A stretch of 8,334 nt of DNA. It comes from Ruminococcus sp. UBA7013 (lineage in GTDB: Bacteria > Bacillota > Clostridia > Oscillospirales > Ruminococcaceae). A program made the translations under genes and the position numbers. Shown in pieces: positions 5,522 to 8,334 of the stretch. The notes beneath the pieces are model-generated. The model was given only the letters and a program-made list of their open reading frames with translations. It ran no database searches and was not told the origin of the DNA. Location of the stretch: NCBI GenBank assembly GCA_002449585.1, contig DJXD01000112.1, forward strand, positions 1-8,334. The letters run 5' to 3'. Position 1 is the first letter of the stretch. Every line of letters starts with the position of its first letter.

Positions 5522-5689
5522 ATGCTAAAAGAGCTATACCACGGAGACATCGCTTTGTCAGAGCATAGGGCAGATCCTAATAACAGCACATTGCAAGAAT
5601 GGTGGAAACTCTCAGCAGAAAACGAAGTTCTGTACATTCAAGGATTCAAAGACGAGGGTTTAATGATGATGGAAATACTCGGAGAATGA
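5522..5689 (+). CDS. Small protein, 55 aa, resembling a shortened DUF6809-type protein
   Basis: The ATG at 5522 lies 9 nt after a strong GAAAGGAGG (5504-5512). An earlier ATG at 5514 runs into a stop after four codons, which fixes this start. The product begins MLKELYHGDIALSEHRADP and ends IQGFKDEGLMMMEILGE. The N-terminal xLxELYxGxI motif and the C-terminal YxxGFxxGxxLMxE-like motif recall DUF6809-family proteins of Clostridia as I remember them. Those are longer, with a helical middle segment of several tens of residues that is missing here. It is acidic, predicted mostly helical, with no signal peptide or membrane segment. Function is unknown. It has its own promoter and converges on the restriction-methyltransferase gene, sharing its terminator. 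The family assignment is tentative; that this is a translated gene is fairly secure. Confidence 0.7.
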   Translation: MLKELYHGDIALSEHRADPNNSTLQEWWKLSAENEVLYIQGFKDEGLMMMEILGE

Positions 5690-5690
5690 A

Positions 5691-5735
5691 AAAGGCTGTC
5701 CAGATAATCAAAATCCGAACAGTCTTTATTTTTTT
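5691..5735. terminator. Bidirectional terminator between convergent genes
   Basis: AAAGGCTGT (5691-5699) pairs with ACAGTCTTT (5719-5727) through nine pairs including a G-U, with weaker pairing inside the loop. On the plus strand the stem runs into TTTATTTTTTT (5725-5735), ending the 55-aa gene. On the minus strand the same stem runs into a run of five T, ending the restriction-methyltransferase transcript. It begins two bases after one stop codon and ends 19 bases before the other. Confidence 0.8.
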
Positions 5736-5754
5736 GTCTTAACGCTTTAATGAT

Positions 5755-8334
5755 TTAATTTATAGAAGTCAATTTCTGATACATTTTCATAAGTTCAGCG
5801 ACGCATTCGCTTTCAGTCATGGTTTTGTAATCGAATCCATAAGCGAGCATGACGGCTTTATCATTGGCCTGGTGAGCCTTGCGGAGTTCTGGGGGCATAG
5901 TAGTTTCATCATACAAATCAGCAAGGGAGCAGTCGGAATATTTTTTCCTTGCATCAAGGATAGCCTGTGCAGTTTTTTCAATCAGGGCTTTTTGTTGGTC
6001 TGTGGGGTTACACCACGGGAAATTATTGTAAACAATATTATTAGAATATCTGTATCTCATTTCAAGCCGTCCGCAAACAGTCCGCATCCAAGCCATATGT
6101 ACATTAGAAGTCAAGACACCAAAATGATATAATGTAGCATTGGGAATAATAACAGCAGAATTTGTAGGTATTGTACTTCTATCAAGAAAACCTAATGGAA
6201 TATATCTTCTGTTTTCAGAAGATGTGGCTGGAACAATAACATATGTCTCCGGATTTTTAGTTTCTCTAAATAATGCAGGTGTTTCAGCAAGTTTTTGTCT
6301 GTCAGGTGCGCCGTTCAATCTGTCCTGTTTACATAATTCAATACGTTTTAAGACTTCTGGCATTTTTCGAAGCTCGGCAGGACTTGCACCAACAAGCCAT
6401 AAACAATATCTTTTCTTATTATTGATATACTCGGCTGCGCCTGTTAATTTCTTGATATATTTAACTGCATTCGGTTCTTTTTTGATAAATGTATCATAAT
6501 CTTCCTCTTCAATAATGAGATGTCCTCCATCTGCTGGCCTGTTTCCAGTTGTCATTTTAGGAACTTCACAAATTGTTTCTTTTCTGCTTTCAATAAAAAT
6601 GTCAGGTGCTTCAATCAAATAGGGGTTAATATTTTTGACCTCTTTTTCTTTACCATTGTCAAATAATTTTCTTTCTGCCTTATTTTCTGCAATACTGAAA
6701 CCCACAATGACACAATGCACATGTGCTTTTTGATTGGCTTCATTATCCCAGATAAAAGAACGATGTGCAAAATCAATATGAATCCCAAAACGGTCATACA
6801 AGGGCTTCCAAACGCCTGCGACCTGTTCGCCCTGTGTGATACTGTTCGTGGATACGAAAGCCGTGCGAATGGCTGTATTCTGCATCATTTCGGATGCTTT
6901 GAAATACCAGCCTGAAACATAATCAATCTTTCCTGCTGTTTTGTAGGGCTTGCCTTTTTCATCAACATAGATTGACAAAATATCTTTTTTTTGTTCTTTG
7001 GATTGCAAAGAATAGCCAATAAATGGCGGATTCCCAATGATATAATGCAGTTTTTCTTTTGGAATAACAGTATTCCAATCCATCCGCAGTGCATTTCCCT
7101 CAATAATATTGGCATAGGATTTTAATGGAAGAAATTTCAAATCAACCTGCATGATGGTTTCCGTTTCTCGGAGCATTTTATGTTCTGCGATCCATAACGC
7201 AGTTTTTGCAACAGAAACTGCAAAGTCATCAATTTCTATCCCATAAAATTGTTGGATTCCTACTTTAATGGGGGTAATCCCTCCCCCCAGAAGCATTTGA
7301 CCATGCATAGATTCGGAAGCAATCAATTCTTTCAGGGCTTCATTTTCAAGCCGTCTCAGCTCGATATAAGTTTGTGTCAGAAAATTTCCAGAACCACAGG
7401 CAGGATCAAGGAATGTGAGAGCGGCGAGTTTATCACGAAATGCTTCCAGCTGTGCATTTTTGGTTTTCCGGATTTTGATCTGTTTGATTTCTTCCAGTTC
7501 TTTATGCAGATCATCCAGAAACAGGGGCTTGATGACTTTGAGAATATTTTCCACAGAGGTATAATGCATTCCGCCGGAACGTTTTGTTTTTCCCCGCAAA
7601 GTCGATTCAAATGCCGCTCCGAAAATGGTGGGGCTGATTTCAGACCAGTCAAATCCTGCGCTTGCCTGATTCAGAAGAATATCGGCAATTTCATCTGTAA
7701 ATCCGGGAATTTCGATAGTTTCATTTGCAAACAGGCCGCCATTCACATACGGGAATGCCGCTAGATCGTCATCCATATAGGGATCATATAGATCTCTTTG
7801 TTTCTGTGTCATATTCAGCACTTTGAACAGTTCACGGAGTTTATGATGCATTTCTTTGCTTGGAAATGGTTTCAGGTACGAGCCGAACATTGTATGCTGA
7901 TCAAAAAGCTGAGCATGTTCGGCATATAGGCAGAAAACGAGACGGACACAAAGCATATTCAGACTTTTTTTAGATGCATCCGCATCCGGATTTTTATATT
8001 GTTTGATAAGTGCGTCATAGAACTTGCCGACGAGATTACCTGCTGCAACAGAAATTCGTTCTTCTTTTTTCACCATTTCCGATTTTTGTTCGACAAGAAA
8101 TTGAAGGCGATAATAATCTGTTTCAAGATCTTTCAGGAAAATCTGTTCTGGTTCGCCGTTGGGCTTTTCCATATCATAGACAAGGAATTCAGCGAAATTA
8201 CAGGTAATAATCCATCTTGGCCGCTGAGAATAGGGCAATTCAGCGGCGTATCGTTTGGCCTGTTGGAAGGGGGTTAATAATGATCCATCCGATTGCCGGA
8301 TTGCTTTTCTCAAATTCTTGTCAATAGATTTCTG
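5755..8334 (-). CDS. MmeI-like type IIL restriction enzyme/adenine DNA methyltransferase, 5'-truncated by window edge
   Basis: 859 codons are visible; the frame is open to base 8334, so the start lies outside. Members combine endonuclease and N6-adenine methyltransferase in one chain, sharing one target recognition domain (MmeI itself is 919 aa). Counting from the TTG at 8313: the end of the nuclease domain (LLTPFQQAKRYAAELP, RWIITCNFAEFLVYDM, 12-48), a helical linker (about 60-230), and the methyltransferase with motif I DPACGSGNF (303-311), GIEIDDFAVSVAKTALWIAEH (358-378) and catalytic motif NPPF (428-431). The target recognition region (about 580-770) includes RRYIPLGF and RYRYSNNIVYNNFPW, followed by a C-terminal helical end. 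The first visible codons, QKS, look like the end of an ExK nuclease motif. The NPPF motif is intact, so methylation is probably active; cleavage cannot be judged. FPWC replaces the FPWP I usually associate with the family. Its cellular job would be defence against foreign DNA. The target sequence cannot be read from this window. Confidence 0.92.
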   Translation of the reverse strand, partial: QKSIDKNLRKAIRQSDGSLLTPFQQAKRYAAELPYSQRPRWIITCNFAEFLVYDMEKPNGEPEQIFLKDLETDYYRLQFLVEQKSEMVKKEERISVAAGNLVGKFYDALIKQYKNPDADASKKSLNMLCVRLVFCLYAEHAQLFDQHTMFGSYLKPFPSKEMHHKLRELFKVLNMTQKQRDLYDPYMDDDLAAFPYVNGGLFANETIEIPGFTDEIADILLNQASAGFDWSEISPTIFGAAFESTLRGKTKRSGGMHYTSVENILKVIKPLFLDDLHKELEEIKQIKIRKTKNAQLEAFRDKLAALTFLDPACGSGNFLTQTYIELRRLENEALKELIASESMHGQMLLGGGITPIKVGIQQFYGIEIDDFAVSVAKTALWIAEHKMLRETETIMQVDLKFLPLKSYANIIEGNALRMDWNTVIPKEKLHYIIGNPPFIGYSLQSKEQKKDILSIYVDEKGKPYKTAGKIDYVSGWYFKASEMMQNTAIRTAFVSTNSITQGEQVAGVWKPLYDRFGIHIDFAHRSFIWDNEANQKAHVHCVIVGFSIAENKAERKLFDNGKEKEVKNINPYLIEAPDIFIESRKETICEVPKMTTGNRPADGGHLIIEEEDYDTFIKKEPNAVKYIKKLTGAAEYINNKKRYCLWLVGASPAELRKMPEVLKRIELCKQDRLNGAPDRQKLAETPALFRETKNPETYVIVPATSSENRRYIPLGFLDRSTIPTNSAVIIPNATLYHFGVLTSNVHMAWMRTVCGRLEMRYRYSNNIVYNNFPWCNPTDQQKALIEKTAQAILDARKKYSDCSLADLYDETTMPPELRKAHQANDKAVMLAYGFDYKTMTESECVAELMKMYQKLTSIN

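Noticed and set aside
7249..7764. Plus-strand 171-codon ORF, and other ORFs opposite 5872-8277
   Set aside because: They are antisense to conserved methyltransferase motifs, with no ribosome binding sites and implausible Cys/Phe-rich composition.

Overview
The window looks like a piece of a low-GC Gram-positive genome, most likely a gut-type Clostridia (Oscillospiraceae/Ruminococcus or Lachnospiraceae style). The reasons are its AT-rich codon use, its AGGAGG-type ribosome binding sites, tRNA genes that mostly lack an encoded CCA, and protein types typical of that group. This taxonomic call is inference. The window is accessory in character: a giant surface-type protein, an unusual tRNA array behind a small XRE-type regulator, and a single-chain restriction-modification enzyme.

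Layout. (1) 1-3849, plus strand: the C-terminal 1,282 codons of a very large secreted or surface protein with GLUG-type repeats (GGLVG, GGMVG, GGLVG) in its first visible part and a long beta-rich, Asn/Thr/Asp-rich remainder. Its 5' end lies outside the window and no cell-wall anchor is visible at its C-terminus. (2) 3850-4187: a non-coding regulatory-looking stretch with a GC-rich stem-loop, a run of 10-bp phased direct repeats (ACTGTRTRNN) and a perfect 8-bp inverted repeat. (3) 4188-5344, plus strand: a consensus promoter (TTGACA, 17 bp, TATAAT with an extended -10), a short 5' hairpin, a 49-codon ORF, a 76-codon XRE-like helix-turn-helix protein, then six tightly packed tRNA genes: Glu(UUC), Gln(CUG), Phe(GAA), Gln(UUG), Tyr(GUA), Ser(GCU). 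It ends at a strong intrinsic terminator. No terminator or clear promoter is visible between the HTH gene and the tRNAs, so they may form one transcription unit. (4) 5345-5735: a spacer with an 8-bp inverted repeat, then a 55-codon gene that looks like a shortened DUF6809-type protein, with its own extended -10 promoter. (5) 8334-5755, minus strand: an MmeI-like (type IIL) fused restriction-methyltransferase, complete except for its N-terminal nuclease region. It converges on the 55-codon gene, and the two share a bidirectional terminator.

The most interesting part is block 3. Its tRNAs are divergent in form: one Gln tRNA has almost no D-arm, several carry stem mismatches, and only one encodes CCA. 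The array appears to be coupled to a small DNA-binding protein and a consensus promoter, with helically phased repeats just upstream. That is what one would expect of a regulated tRNA cassette of a mobile element rather than a housekeeping tRNA operon. The neighbouring restriction-modification gene fits a defence or mobile island, but no integrase, transposase or phage structural gene is visible here.
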